Assembly: GCA_016297585.1 (NCBI GenBank)
Contig: JAEDGJ010000158.1
Span: forward strand, 1 to 5,224
Source of the DNA: Clostridiaceae bacterium
Lineage (GTDB): Bacteria; Bacillota; Clostridia; Oscillospirales; QAMX01
Reading direction: 5' to 3'
Length of the DNA stretch: 5,224 nucleotides
A program made the translations under genes and the position numbers. Within the stretch, counting starts at the first letter, position 1; each line of letters opens with the position of its first letter. Below, one piece after another: positions 1-5,224 of the stretch. The notes beneath the pieces are model-generated. The model was not told where the DNA came from. It saw nothing but the letters and a program-made list of their open reading frames with translations, and searched no databases.

Positions 1-809
1 CCCGACGCCGCCTCCTTTAGGGACGCGGCGAGCGACGCGCCGACCTCGCCGCCGTCTCCCGCAAGCGGCTTCGCCCAAGCGTGGAGCGTGATCCGGATCT
101 CCCGGATGGGGAACTCCCGGAGCACCGCGCCGAGCAGCCGCTCGACACCCGCCTCGTCGAGCGTCAGGCAGTCCGCCGTCTCGCAGGCGACCCCGTAGCG
201 TTCCCGCAGCTCCTGCGCGAGCCGCAGCGCCGCCGCGCCCTGCGGCTCCGTCGAGTTGACGACGACCAGGAAGGGCTTGCCGAGCGCCTGCAGCTCGCGG
301 ATGACCCGTTCCTCCGCCTCCGCGTACGCTTCGCGCGGGAAGTCCGCGATCGAGCCGTCCGTCGTAACGACGAGTCCGATCGTCGAATGCTCGGCGATGA
401 CCTTGCGCGTACCGGTTTCGGCGGCCTCCTTCATCGGCACGGGATGGTCGAACCACGGCGTCGTCACCATCCGCGGCGCGTCGTTTTCCGTCTGCCCGAG
501 CGCGCCCTCGATTAAGTACCCCACGCAGTCGACCAGCCGCACCCGCAGCGAGGTCGAGCCGAAGTCGATGCCCACGGCCTCCTCCGGCACGAATTTCGGC
601 TCCGCCGTCATGATCGTCTTTCCGGAGCCGCTCTGGGGCAGCTCATCCCGCGCCCTTTCACGGCGGTACACGTTGTCGATGCGCAGAATCACCATGGTTT
701 CCATGAAGCGCTTGATAAAGGTCGATTTTCCCGTCCGCACCGGTCCGACCACGCCGATATAGATGTCCCCGCCGGTTCGCGCGGCGATGTCCTCGTAGAT
801 TTTCGACAA
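1..809 (-). CDS. spoIVA: Stage IV sporulation protein A (SpoIVA), spore-coat morphogenetic ATPase; C-terminal part outside the window
   Basis: SpoIVA is a mother-cell ATPase that polymerises on the outer forespore membrane and forms the base on which the coat is built; it is also needed for cortex formation. The first 269 residues are visible, roughly the N-terminal half of a protein usually near 490 residues. Translation of the minus strand gives the family start (SKIYEDIAARTGGDIYIGVV), a Walker A/P-loop (GPVRTGKST, about residues 22-30, K28), the DELPQSGSGKTIMTAEPKF segment (about 55-73), a Walker B-like LVDCVGY (D94), EHSTIG and VVTTDG. The start is taken as TTG at 809: it follows an AGGGGGG ribosome site with about 8 nt spacing, no better ATG exists, and the next residues match the known N-terminus. 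It lies 15 nt downstream of sipL and is probably co-transcribed. The residue after T68 is Ala where B. subtilis has the second sensor Thr. Identification is by remembered family sequence and is firm. Confidence 0.97.
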   Translation of the reverse strand, partial: MSKIYEDIAARTGGDIYIGVVGPVRTGKSTFIKRFMETMVILRIDNVYRRERARDELPQSGSGKTIMTAEPKFVPEEAVGIDFGSTSLRVRLVDCVGYLIEGALGQTENDAPRMVTTPWFDHPVPMKEAAETGTRKVIAEHSTIGLVVTTDGSIADFPREAYAEAEERVIRELQALGKPFLVVVNSTEPQGAAALRLAQELRERYGVACETADCLTLDEAGVERLLGAVLREFPIREIRITLHAWAKPLAGDGGEVGASLAASLKEAAS

Positions 810-824
810 TTCCCGTTCCCCCCT

Positions 825-2312
825 TCATTGTACGGCCGGGATCAAAACCGCGCCCGGACCCGGGCTTTCCGCGTCCTCGGGCAGGTCGTTGAGCGCCCGG
901 ATCGCTTCCGGCGCCGCGTGATACGCTTTGGCGAGCGTCCAGAGCGATTCGTCCGCGGCAAAGCGCAGGATCAGCGCCGTATCCGGATCCCCCGCCAGCG
1001 CCTCGCCGGCCTCGATCGACGAGAGCATATCCGTCTGCGCCTCCCCGCCGCCCGCGCCGGACGCATGGAGCGTAAAGCGCACCGTAAGCGCGTCCGCGCC
1101 CGTCACCGATGCGTCGGTGATTGTCGCCGCGAGCTCCTGCGCGCGTCCCGGCGGAGCGGGGACCGTCACCGGAATGCGCCGGGACAGGCCGTAGACGAGC
1201 CCGTCGTCGCCCGCGTAGAGCGCCCGGAAAAGCACCGTCACCTGCACGCCGTCCGGCAGCGTCTCCGCGCCGCCCGGCACGCTGAGCTGCCAGTCGACGA
1301 CCCGTCCGACGGGGCAGACCGTCTCCGCCTTTTCCTCGACCGTCACGCTTTCCGTCCACGGCTCCTCCGGCGTCTCATAGACAAACGGCGACACGGCGGT
1401 CTCCGTCTCATACGCGGTGCTGTAGGCGTCCGCGAGCAGCGTCACCGACCGCGTTTCGTACAGCACCGTCTCGGCGCAGACGCCCAGCGTGACGCTCAGC
1501 ACCTTCTGTCCGGCGGTGTCGTCCGCAAGCTCGATCTCGGCGCTTTTGAGGCTGAGCGTGACCTCGGCGCGCATATCCTCGCCCGCACCCGGGAACTCCG
1601 CGGCCTGCTCGAACGGGATCTGCGCCCGGTATGCGCGGACGAGTCCCGCGGAATCGTTGTACAGCACGCGCACGGCGGCGTTTCCCCGGATGGTGACCCG
1701 CCCCTCGCCGCAGACGGCACTCTCCGGCGCCGCTTCCGCCGTCTTCGCGAGAGGCTCCTCGATGTCCGCGTCCTCCAGCGGCAGCTCCTCGATCACGGTA
1801 AAGCTCTTCGTTCCGGTCAGCGCCGCCGCGCGGACGGGAAAGGACAGCCGCCTTTCCTGCACCGTTCCGTCGTCCCGCACGCCGGACGTGAGGAGCTCCT
1901 CGGCGTCCGTATACGCCCGGGTATGGAAGCGCAGTCCGGCGCGCACGCTCAGCTTGCGCGGATTTAAGAGCCGCGCCTCCACGCCGGTCAGCGTTGCGTC
2001 GCACATCAGCTCCGCGTCGGCGGAAAGCCCCGGCAGCTCCACCTTATGCACAAACGACAGCGGCACCTCAACGCGCATCAGACGCTCCGTGCCTTCCTCG
2101 ATGCACAGCGCGCATACCCGCACCGTGCCCCGGATCTCCGCCGCGCCCTCCCGGGGCAGTCTGTCCCGTATCGTCACGGACGCCACGGCGTCCGCGATCC
2201 GCGCCGCATCCGGATTCGCGTCGGCGACCACCGCCTCCGCCGTTTCCTCCTGCGTCGTATACGCCTCGGCGGTCAGCCGCCGGGTGCGAAACGGTTCCCG
2301 TATCAGTTCCAT
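825..2312 (-). CDS. sipL: SipL-like spore coat anchoring protein (DUF3794 repeats plus C-terminal LysM)
   Basis: SipL binds SpoIVA and holds the coat basement layer on the forespore in Clostridia, the role SpoVID has in Bacillus. The 495-residue product has three related beta-rich DUF3794-like units at about residues 36-130, 195-300 and 330-418; the first two each carry an IRG strand followed by a V-P/I-P-F strand. A LysM domain follows at about 447-493 (DESLWTLAKAYHAAPEAIRA, then ALNDLPED and VLIP). In C. difficile the SipL LysM domain contacts SpoIVA. No signal peptide or membrane segment is seen, as expected for a mother-cell cytoplasmic protein. The frame is open to an ATG at 2345, but the ATG at 2312 is preferred: AAAGGA lies 8 nt before it, and 2345 falls inside the predicted -10 element. 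The next gene in the operon is spoIVA. The symbol rests on domain order plus neighbourhood. Confidence 0.9.
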   Translation of the reverse strand: MELIREPFRTRRLTAEAYTTQEETAEAVVADANPDAARIADAVASVTIRDRLPREGAAEIRGTVRVCALCIEEGTERLMRVEVPLSFVHKVELPGLSADAELMCDATLTGVEARLLNPRKLSVRAGLRFHTRAYTDAEELLTSGVRDDGTVQERRLSFPVRAAALTGTKSFTVIEELPLEDADIEEPLAKTAEAAPESAVCGEGRVTIRGNAAVRVLYNDSAGLVRAYRAQIPFEQAAEFPGAGEDMRAEVTLSLKSAEIELADDTAGQKVLSVTLGVCAETVLYETRSVTLLADAYSTAYETETAVSPFVYETPEEPWTESVTVEEKAETVCPVGRVVDWQLSVPGGAETLPDGVQVTVLFRALYAGDDGLVYGLSRRIPVTVPAPPGRAQELAATITDASVTGADALTVRFTLHASGAGGGEAQTDMLSSIEAGEALAGDPDTALILRFAADESLWTLAKAYHAAPEAIRALNDLPEDAESPGPGAVLIPAVQ

Positions 2313-2343
2313 CTTCATCTTCCTTTCCGAATGTTCATGCCCC

Positions 2344-2372
2344 ATCCTATGCGCGGACGCGCACCGATATTC
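2344..2372 (-). promoter_or_regulatory. Sigma-E-like promoter of the sipL-spoIVA operon
   Basis: On the minus strand GAATATC (2372-2366) and CATAGGAT (2351-2344) are separated by exactly 14 bp. The sigma-E consensus known from Bacillus is about KMATATT, 14-15 bp, CATACAHT, so the -35 matches at 6 of 7 and the -10 at about 6 of 8 positions. Transcription would start near 2337, leaving a leader of about 25 nt with an AAAGGA ribosome site before the ATG at 2312. Both downstream genes belong to the sigma-E regulon in studied spore formers, and a terminator lies directly upstream, so a promoter is expected here. No experimental support is available from the sequence. Confidence 0.75.
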
Positions 2373-2386
2373 GAAAAAAGGACAGG

Positions 2387-2412
2387 AAAAAAGCCGCCCA
2401 GGTTCGGACGGC
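2387..2412 (-). terminator. Rho-independent terminator after the small membrane-protein gene
   Basis: On the minus strand GCCGTCC (2412-2406) pairs with GGGCGGC (2399-2393), a 7-bp stem with one G-U pair and a 6-nt loop, followed at once by six T residues (2392-2387) and a second T run shortly after (2379-2374). It begins 11 nt past the stop codon of the 55-residue gene and separates that gene from sipL. Confidence 0.85.
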
Positions 2413-2423
2413 CTCCGGATCCT

Positions 2424-2591
2424 TCAGCGGCAGAAGACGTCCGCAAACATCCTCCACACGCCCAGTACCGCTAAAGCGAGCAGCAGCAGCAGTGCAATCC
2501 ACGACGGCAGAAACAGCGCGACGGCGGCTCCCGCCGCAAACGCGGCGATCAGCTCCGCGGGGATCTCCCGGCAGCGGCATTGTCTTTTCAC
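2424..2591 (-). CDS. Small hydrophobic membrane protein, 55 residues, unknown function
   Basis: I do not recognise a named family. The product starts MKRQCRCREIPAEL, followed by two hydrophobic stretches (about residues 12-28 and 31-47) joined at Pro29-Ser30, and ends FADVFCR. This suggests a membrane hairpin with a basic, Cys-containing N-terminus (C5, C7) and a third Cys near the C-terminus (C54). The GTG at 2591 is chosen because GGGGGGTGAGATC just before it resembles the full anti-Shine-Dalgarno partner sequence, with about 9 nt between the G-run and the start. The frame stays open upstream to 2678, but that extension runs back to the nagB terminator and through the promoter-like box at 2624-2631. 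The gene sits alone between two terminators, next to the sipL-spoIVA operon. A sporulation role is inference from neighbourhood and the shared upstream box only. Confidence 0.75.
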   Translation of the reverse strand: MKRQCRCREIPAELIAAFAAGAAVALFLPSWIALLLLLALAVLGVWRMFADVFCR

Positions 2592-2623
2592 GGATCTCAC
2601 CCCCCGAATCCAGCTCATACCCC

Positions 2624-2651
2624 ACTCTATGTGCCGTCCCGGCATCCTGTG
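2624..2651 (-). promoter_or_regulatory. Possible mother-cell sigma (sigma-K or sigma-E type) promoter of the small membrane-protein gene
   Basis: On the minus strand CATAGAGT (2631-2624) resembles the CATA-starting -10 shared by sigma-E and sigma-K. An AC dinucleotide (2650-2649) lies 17 bp before CATA, which fits the loose sigma-K -35 rule; no good sigma-E -35 is seen. The box and its right flank (CATAGAGTGGGGTATGA) match the sequence before sipL (CATAGGATGGGGCATGA) at 14 of 17 positions. The predicted start, near 2617, would leave a leader of about 25 nt before GTG 2591. Confidence 0.45.
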
Positions 2652-2678
2652 CATCCGGCAGCCGGCGCTCTGCCGCAT

Positions 2679-2728
2679 AAAAAAACCGCCCCCCGGTCTC
2701 CGGGAAAAATCCGAAAACCGGGGGGCGG
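2679..2728 (-). terminator. Strong Rho-independent terminator after nagB
   Basis: A perfect 12-bp GC-rich inverted repeat (2717-2728 with 2686-2697; CCGCCCCCCGGT on the minus strand) encloses a 19-nt loop that may itself pair a little further. It is followed on the minus strand by seven T residues (2685-2679). It starts 21 nt past the nagB stop. The T run is on one side only, so it acts on leftward transcripts. Confidence 0.93.
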
Positions 2729-2749
2729 ACTGTTACGCCTGATCGAGGC

Positions 2750-3508
2750 TTACTTGCAGCACTTGCAGCACTTGCAGTGCTCCTTCATCACGGACAGCGC
2801 CGCTTCGTCGGCGACGAGGGTGACGTCGGGATGGAGCTGCAGGATGGACGCCGGGACGGCCGGGGTGATCGGGCCGCAGAAGGAATCGTACAGGATCTGC
2901 GCCTTGTCCTTGCCGTTGACGACCATGACGATCTTCTTGGCCTGCATGATCTCACGCATGCCCATCGTCAGCGCCTTGCGCGGCACGTCGTTCGCGGAAG
3001 CGAAGAAGCGCTTGTTGGCTTCGATCGTCATCTCCGTCAGGGTGACGCAGTTGGTGCCCAGGGAGAAGTGATCGGACGGCTCGTTAAAGCCGATGTGGCC
3101 GTCGTGGCCGATGCCCAGCAGCTGCATATCGACGCCGCCGAGGGAGGCGATGTGCTCGTCATAGGCGCGGCACTCCGCGTCCGCATCCTCGGCCATGCCG
3201 TTGGGGAGACGGGTGTTCGCGGGGTCGATGTCGATGTGGTCGAAGAGGTTCGCGTGCATGAAGCTGTAGTAGCTCTGCTCATGATCGCGCGGCATGCCGT
3301 AGTACTCGTCGAGGTTGACGGTGTGGGCATACTTGAAGGTGATCTTGCCTTCGGCGTTCTTGCGGATCAGCTCCTTGTACAGGCCGATCGGGGTCGAGCC
3401 GGTCGCAAATCCGAACACGGACGTCGGCTTTAACAGCACCTGCGCGGCGAAGTAACGCGCGGCGATCTGGCTCATCTGATCGTAATCTTTCGCAGCGATG
3501 AGTTTCAT
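2750..3508 (-). CDS. nagB: Glucosamine-6-phosphate deaminase (NagB) with a Cys/Lys-rich C-terminal tail
   Basis: NagB converts glucosamine-6-phosphate to fructose-6-phosphate and ammonia, the entry of amino sugars into glycolysis, in the cytoplasm. The 252-residue product shows the phosphate-binding loop FATGSTP (about 34-40), NLDEYYG with the catalytic Asp (D67) and the signature GIGHDGHIGFNEP (132-144) carrying D136, H138 and E143, equivalent to E. coli D141, H143 and E148. The start is ATG 3508, with GGAG 9 nt upstream; a TTG further upstream at 3523 would place that ribosome site inside the gene. The amidohydrolase gene ends 27 nt upstream and the two are probably one transcript. Odd feature: the protein ends HCKCCKCCK, about ten residues beyond the usual end of the short Gram-positive form, encoded by a 9-bp tandem repeat. 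Confidence 0.97.
   Translation of the reverse strand: MKLIAAKDYDQMSQIAARYFAAQVLLKPTSVFGFATGSTPIGLYKELIRKNAEGKITFKYAHTVNLDEYYGMPRDHEQSYYSFMHANLFDHIDIDPANTRLPNGMAEDADAECRAYDEHIASLGGVDMQLLGIGHDGHIGFNEPSDHFSLGTNCVTLTEMTIEANKRFFASANDVPRKALTMGMREIMQAKKIVMVVNGKDKAQILYDSFCGPITPAVPASILQLHPDVTLVADEAALSVMKEHCKCCKCCK
2753..2779 (-). repeat. 9-bp tandem repeat, three copies, encoding the NagB tail
   Basis: The plus-strand unit CTTGCAGCA occurs at 2753-2761 and 2762-2770, with a third copy at 2771-2779 differing in its last two bases. Read on the minus strand it encodes Cys-Cys-Lys units (His-Cys-Lys in the diverged copy) immediately before the nagB stop. Because the unit is three codons long, changes in copy number would not disturb the frame. 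Confidence 0.95.
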
Positions 3509-3535
3509 GGAACAGGACTCCAATCTCTAAAAAGT

Positions 3536-4426
3536 TTATTTTTCCAAAATGGCGAGCGCGTTGCCGCGGCAGATCTTTTCATACGCCGTTTTGGAGATAT
3601 ATTGTTTCTCGACCGCTTCGTCGAGGAACTGACTCAGGTTGAGCATCGGGTTCGTGATATTGCGCGGGTCGCAGATGTCGGTGCCGTAGAAGCAGCGGTC
3701 CTGGAACTCCTCGAGGAACGCATACCCGAACGCCGGGTCGCGCATGATCGCGTTGCAGCCCGAGCCCGCCGACAGGTCGCAGCAGAGGTTCGGATACCGG
3801 CGCATAAGCTCGGGAAGCCGGCCGCCGGGCGCGACCTTGCCCGTCGGATAGCCCGCGCGCTTTTCCTCGTCGTTGTCGCCCGAAATTTCCGCCCAGAACT
3901 TCTGAGAATGGCCCAAAAACTTCAGATTCGGGAACATACCGAGCACTTTTTCGAGTCGCGGCAGCCCAATCTCGTCGATCAGGCCGTAATCGTGGCCCGG
4001 ATTGCCGATGTGGAACGTCAGCGGCATGCCGCAGGCCTCGCAGTGGTGGAACAGATTCAGCACGAGCGGATCGTCAAAGTACAGATTCGCCGTAATTTCG
4101 CCGACGCCGCGCGCGCCGAGCGACTGGTAGTACCGGAGCATATGCGAAAAGTCCATGCCGGGGTAGTTGTGTCCGCAGCGCGGATCGATGTTGCAGAACC
4201 AGTAGTAGGTCTCGGGGTAGAGGGTCGCGAGCTTATAGGCCTCCTCGTTGGAGACCATGTGGAACTGTCCCTCCGGAGAGACGAGCGGGAGCTCGACGCC
4301 CTTTTCGACGCCGATCTGGTCGTACATCGCACGCAGCTCGTCCGGCGTCGTGAATTCGCCGTTCGGAATCCGTTCGCAGCCCTTCTCAAGAACGGAATGC
4401 ACATGAATGTCTATTTTCTTCAGCAT
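3536..4426 (-). CDS. Amidohydrolase-2 family metal-dependent hydrolase, substrate unknown
   Basis: The 296-residue product is a TIM-barrel metal hydrolase of the amidohydrolase-2 type. It begins with the metal-binding IDIHVHS motif (H8, H10), followed by NIDPR (79-83), GVGEI (E110), FHIGNPG (H139), FLGHSQKFW (H173) and YGTDICDPRN (D250). It ends with the usual family C-terminus (ISKTAYEKICRGNALAILEK). All expected metal or catalytic positions (H8, H10, H139, H173, D250) are present, so it should be active. There is no signal peptide. ATG 4426 is preceded by GGAGG at 10 nt. It is the first gene after a sigma-A-type promoter and is followed 27 nt later by nagB. It is not NagA: it is shorter and of a different amidohydrolase subgroup. 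Family members act on decarboxylation or hydrolysis of small carbocyclic or sugar-acid compounds; the substrate cannot be told from sequence. Confidence 0.88.
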   Translation of the reverse strand: MLKKIDIHVHSVLEKGCERIPNGEFTTPDELRAMYDQIGVEKGVELPLVSPEGQFHMVSNEEAYKLATLYPETYYWFCNIDPRCGHNYPGMDFSHMLRYYQSLGARGVGEITANLYFDDPLVLNLFHHCEACGMPLTFHIGNPGHDYGLIDEIGLPRLEKVLGMFPNLKFLGHSQKFWAEISGDNDEEKRAGYPTGKVAPGGRLPELMRRYPNLCCDLSAGSGCNAIMRDPAFGYAFLEEFQDRCFYGTDICDPRNITNPMLNLSQFLDEAVEKQYISKTAYEKICRGNALAILEK

Positions 4427-4459
4427 ACAAAAGCATCCTCCGCTGGCTGTTGATACCTT

Positions 4460-4488
4460 ATTATACTCCCTGCTTTCCGGTTTCGCAA
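4460..4488 (-). promoter_or_regulatory. Sigma-A-type promoter of the amidohydrolase-nagB unit
   Basis: On the minus strand TTGCGA (4488-4483) and a perfect TATAAT (4465-4460) are spaced by 17 bp. Transcription would start near 4453, about 26 nt before the ATG at 4426, leaving room for the GGAGG ribosome site. Confidence 0.85.
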
Positions 4489-4533
4489 GGGGGTAGCGCC
4501 ATCTTTTCCGCTAAAATTCTGCCCTCCGGCGCG

Positions 4534-4562
4534 TTGACAATCCGGTCATTGTGTGGGATAAT
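4534..4562 (+). promoter_or_regulatory. Sigma-A-type promoter of hprK
   Basis: A perfect TTGACA (4534-4539), a 17-bp spacer and GATAAT (4557-4562, 5 of 6) form a near-consensus vegetative promoter. Transcription would begin near 4569, giving a leader of about 75 nt before ATG 4646. The -35 and the start region are overlapped by the two arms of a 7-bp inverted repeat. Confidence 0.9.
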
Positions 4563-4578
4563 ATAAAATAGCCGGATT
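4539..4578. repeat. 7-bp inverted repeat flanking the hprK -10 box
   Basis: AATCCGG (4539-4545) and its exact reverse complement CCGGATT (4572-4578) lie 26 bp apart, 33 bp centre to centre or about three helical turns. One arm abuts the -35 element; the other lies at the expected transcription start. It could be a pair of operator half-sites, or chance in GC-rich DNA. Confidence 0.4.
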
Positions 4579-4645
4579 ATAAAGACGATCCCCCCGGCGC
4601 GCGTTTTTATCGTCCGCCTCTCTTCGAAAGGATCATGGATGCGCT

Positions 4646-5224
4646 ATGCAAACGGTCACCAGCAACGGCGGCGGCATCTCGCTTTCCGCCCTCATGCACG
4701 AGTTCAATCTGGAAGCGCTTTACGCCTCCGACGACATCGATAAGATCATCATCGATTCGGACGATATCAACCGCCCCGGTCTCCAGCTCGCCGGCTTTTT
4801 CGATCACTTCGACGCCGGCAACCTCCAGATCATCGGGCGCACGGAGGCGACCTTCCTCGAGCGCTTCACCGAAGACCGGCGCCTCGCCGCCTTCGAGAAC
4901 CTCTTCAAGCGCGGCATTCCCGCCCTGATCTTCTCCCGCAACATGGAGCCCTTCCCCGAATGCCTCGAAATGGCGAAAAAGTACAACGTCACCGTCCTGC
5001 GCTCCGCCGAATGGACGAGCACCCTGATGAGCGACATGCTCACCTCGCTGCGCGTCTGGCTGGCGCCGCGCATCACGCGCCACGGCGTGCTCGTCGAGGT
5101 CTACGGCGAAGGCATCCTCATCCTCGGCGACTCCGGCATCGGCAAGAGCGAGACCGCCATCGAGCTTGTCAAACGCGGACACCGCCTCATCGCCGACGAC
5201 GCCGTCGAGATTCGCAAGGTCTCG
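4646..5224 (+). CDS. hprK: HPr kinase/phosphorylase (HprK), N-terminal 193 residues
   Basis: HprK phosphorylates HPr on Ser46 when glycolytic intermediates are plentiful and removes the phosphate when they are not, controlling catabolite repression through CcpA and PTS sugar uptake in Firmicutes. The visible 193 of an expected 310 or so residues include the N-terminal domain (ISLSALMHEFNLEAL, INRPGLQLAGFF, about 11-52), the VTVLRS segment (115-120), RHGVLVEVYG with the conserved His (H146), the P-loop GDSGIGKSETA (161-171) and HRLIADDAVEIR (179-190) with its acidic pair. ATG 4646 is the only start in this frame after the promoter and matches family length. AAAGGA at 4627-4632 lies 13 nt from it, a long spacing, and two out-of-frame ATGs (4635, 4639) fall in between. 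The gene diverges from the amidohydrolase-nagB unit; the C-terminal HPr-contact region is outside the window. Confidence 0.96.
   Translation, partial: MQTVTSNGGGISLSALMHEFNLEALYASDDIDKIIIDSDDINRPGLQLAGFFDHFDAGNLQIIGRTEATFLERFTEDRRLAAFENLFKRGIPALIFSRNMEPFPECLEMAKKYNVTVLRSAEWTSTLMSDMLTSLRVWLAPRITRHGVLVEVYGEGILILGDSGIGKSETAIELVKRGHRLIADDAVEIRKVS

Noticed and set aside
658..1359. 233-codon minus-strand frame overlapping the spoIVA/sipL junction
   Set aside because: It is an alternate frame of two clear genes, made of Gly/Arg-rich sequence with no domain.
828..1967. 379-codon open frame on the plus strand opposite sipL
   Set aside because: It is Arg/His-rich low-complexity sequence with no recognisable domain, lies wholly antisense to the well-supported sipL, and is what GC-rich coding DNA produces by codon bias.
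2313..2345. Upstream ATGs at 2345 and 2318 as the sipL start
   Set aside because: 2345 lies within the predicted -10 box, and 2318 is only 2 nt from the AAAGGA ribosome site; 2312 has an 8-nt spacing.
1489..2742. 417-codon open frame on the plus strand across sipL, two terminators and the small gene
   Set aside because: It is Ser/Arg/Pro-rich without domain signal and passes through two terminators and two promoters of the other strand; a shadow frame.
3509..3523. TTG at 3523 as the nagB start
   Set aside because: It would add five residues (MESCS) absent from the family and put the GGAG ribosome site within the gene.
3536..4426. Calling the amidohydrolase NagA because it is next to nagB
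   Set aside because: The 296-residue length and the motifs (FLGHSQKFW, YGTDICDPRN) fit amidohydrolase-2, not the roughly 380-residue N-acetylglucosamine-6-phosphate deacetylase.
4472..4485. Possible catabolite-responsive (cre) site overlapping the amidohydrolase promoter
   Set aside because: Only about 6 of 10 defined positions of the cre consensus match, including the central CG; too weak to annotate, though the place would make sense.
4584..4614. Hairpin GACGAT/ATCGTC in the hprK leader, possible attenuator or riboswitch
   Set aside because: The stem is only 6 bp around a 19-nt loop, with no U-run after it and no known riboswitch motif; likely chance.
4607..5182. 191-codon minus-strand frame opposite hprK
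   Set aside because: It is antisense to a certain HprK, and the composition is a mirror of the hprK codon bias.

Overview
The window looks like chromosomal DNA from a GC-rich, endospore-forming member of the Clostridia (Firmicutes). The grounds are a SpoIVA homologue, a DUF3794/LysM protein of the SipL type (the clostridial partner of SpoIVA), a Firmicutes-type HPr kinase/phosphorylase, strong Shine-Dalgarno sequences and Rho-independent terminators. The species cannot be named from the sequence alone. No mobile element, CRISPR array, tRNA or rRNA gene is visible.

Layout: five genes lie on the minus strand and one on the plus strand. Reading leftward along the minus strand from about 4490: a sigma-A-type promoter (4460-4488), an amidohydrolase-2 family gene (4426-3536), nagB (3508-2750) and a strong terminator (2728-2679). 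Next comes a short one-gene unit encoding a 55-residue membrane protein (2591-2424) with its own terminator (2412-2387). Then a sigma-E-like promoter (2372-2344) leads into sipL (2312-825) and, 15 nt later, spoIVA (from 809, running off the left edge). On the plus strand, a near-consensus sigma-A promoter (4534-4562) drives hprK (from 4646, running off the right edge), divergent from the amidohydrolase-nagB unit.

How the genes work together: sipL and spoIVA form a spore-coat assembly operon. SpoIVA is the ATPase that polymerises on the forespore surface, and SipL holds the coat basement layer there through its LysM domain. The promoter-like element before sipL closely resembles a sequence before the small membrane-protein gene, so that gene may also be switched on in the mother cell. 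The other half concerns carbon use: NagB feeds glucosamine-6-phosphate into glycolysis, the amidohydrolase is of unknown substrate, and HprK is the sensor enzyme of carbon catabolite control.

The genes are mostly of known families and no convincing new multi-gene system is present. The points most worth following up are the small membrane protein with its shared promoter box, the Cys/Lys tail on NagB encoded by a 9-bp tandem repeat, the Thr-to-Ala change in the SpoIVA ATPase motif, the amidohydrolase-nagB pairing, and an inverted repeat flanking the hprK -10 box.
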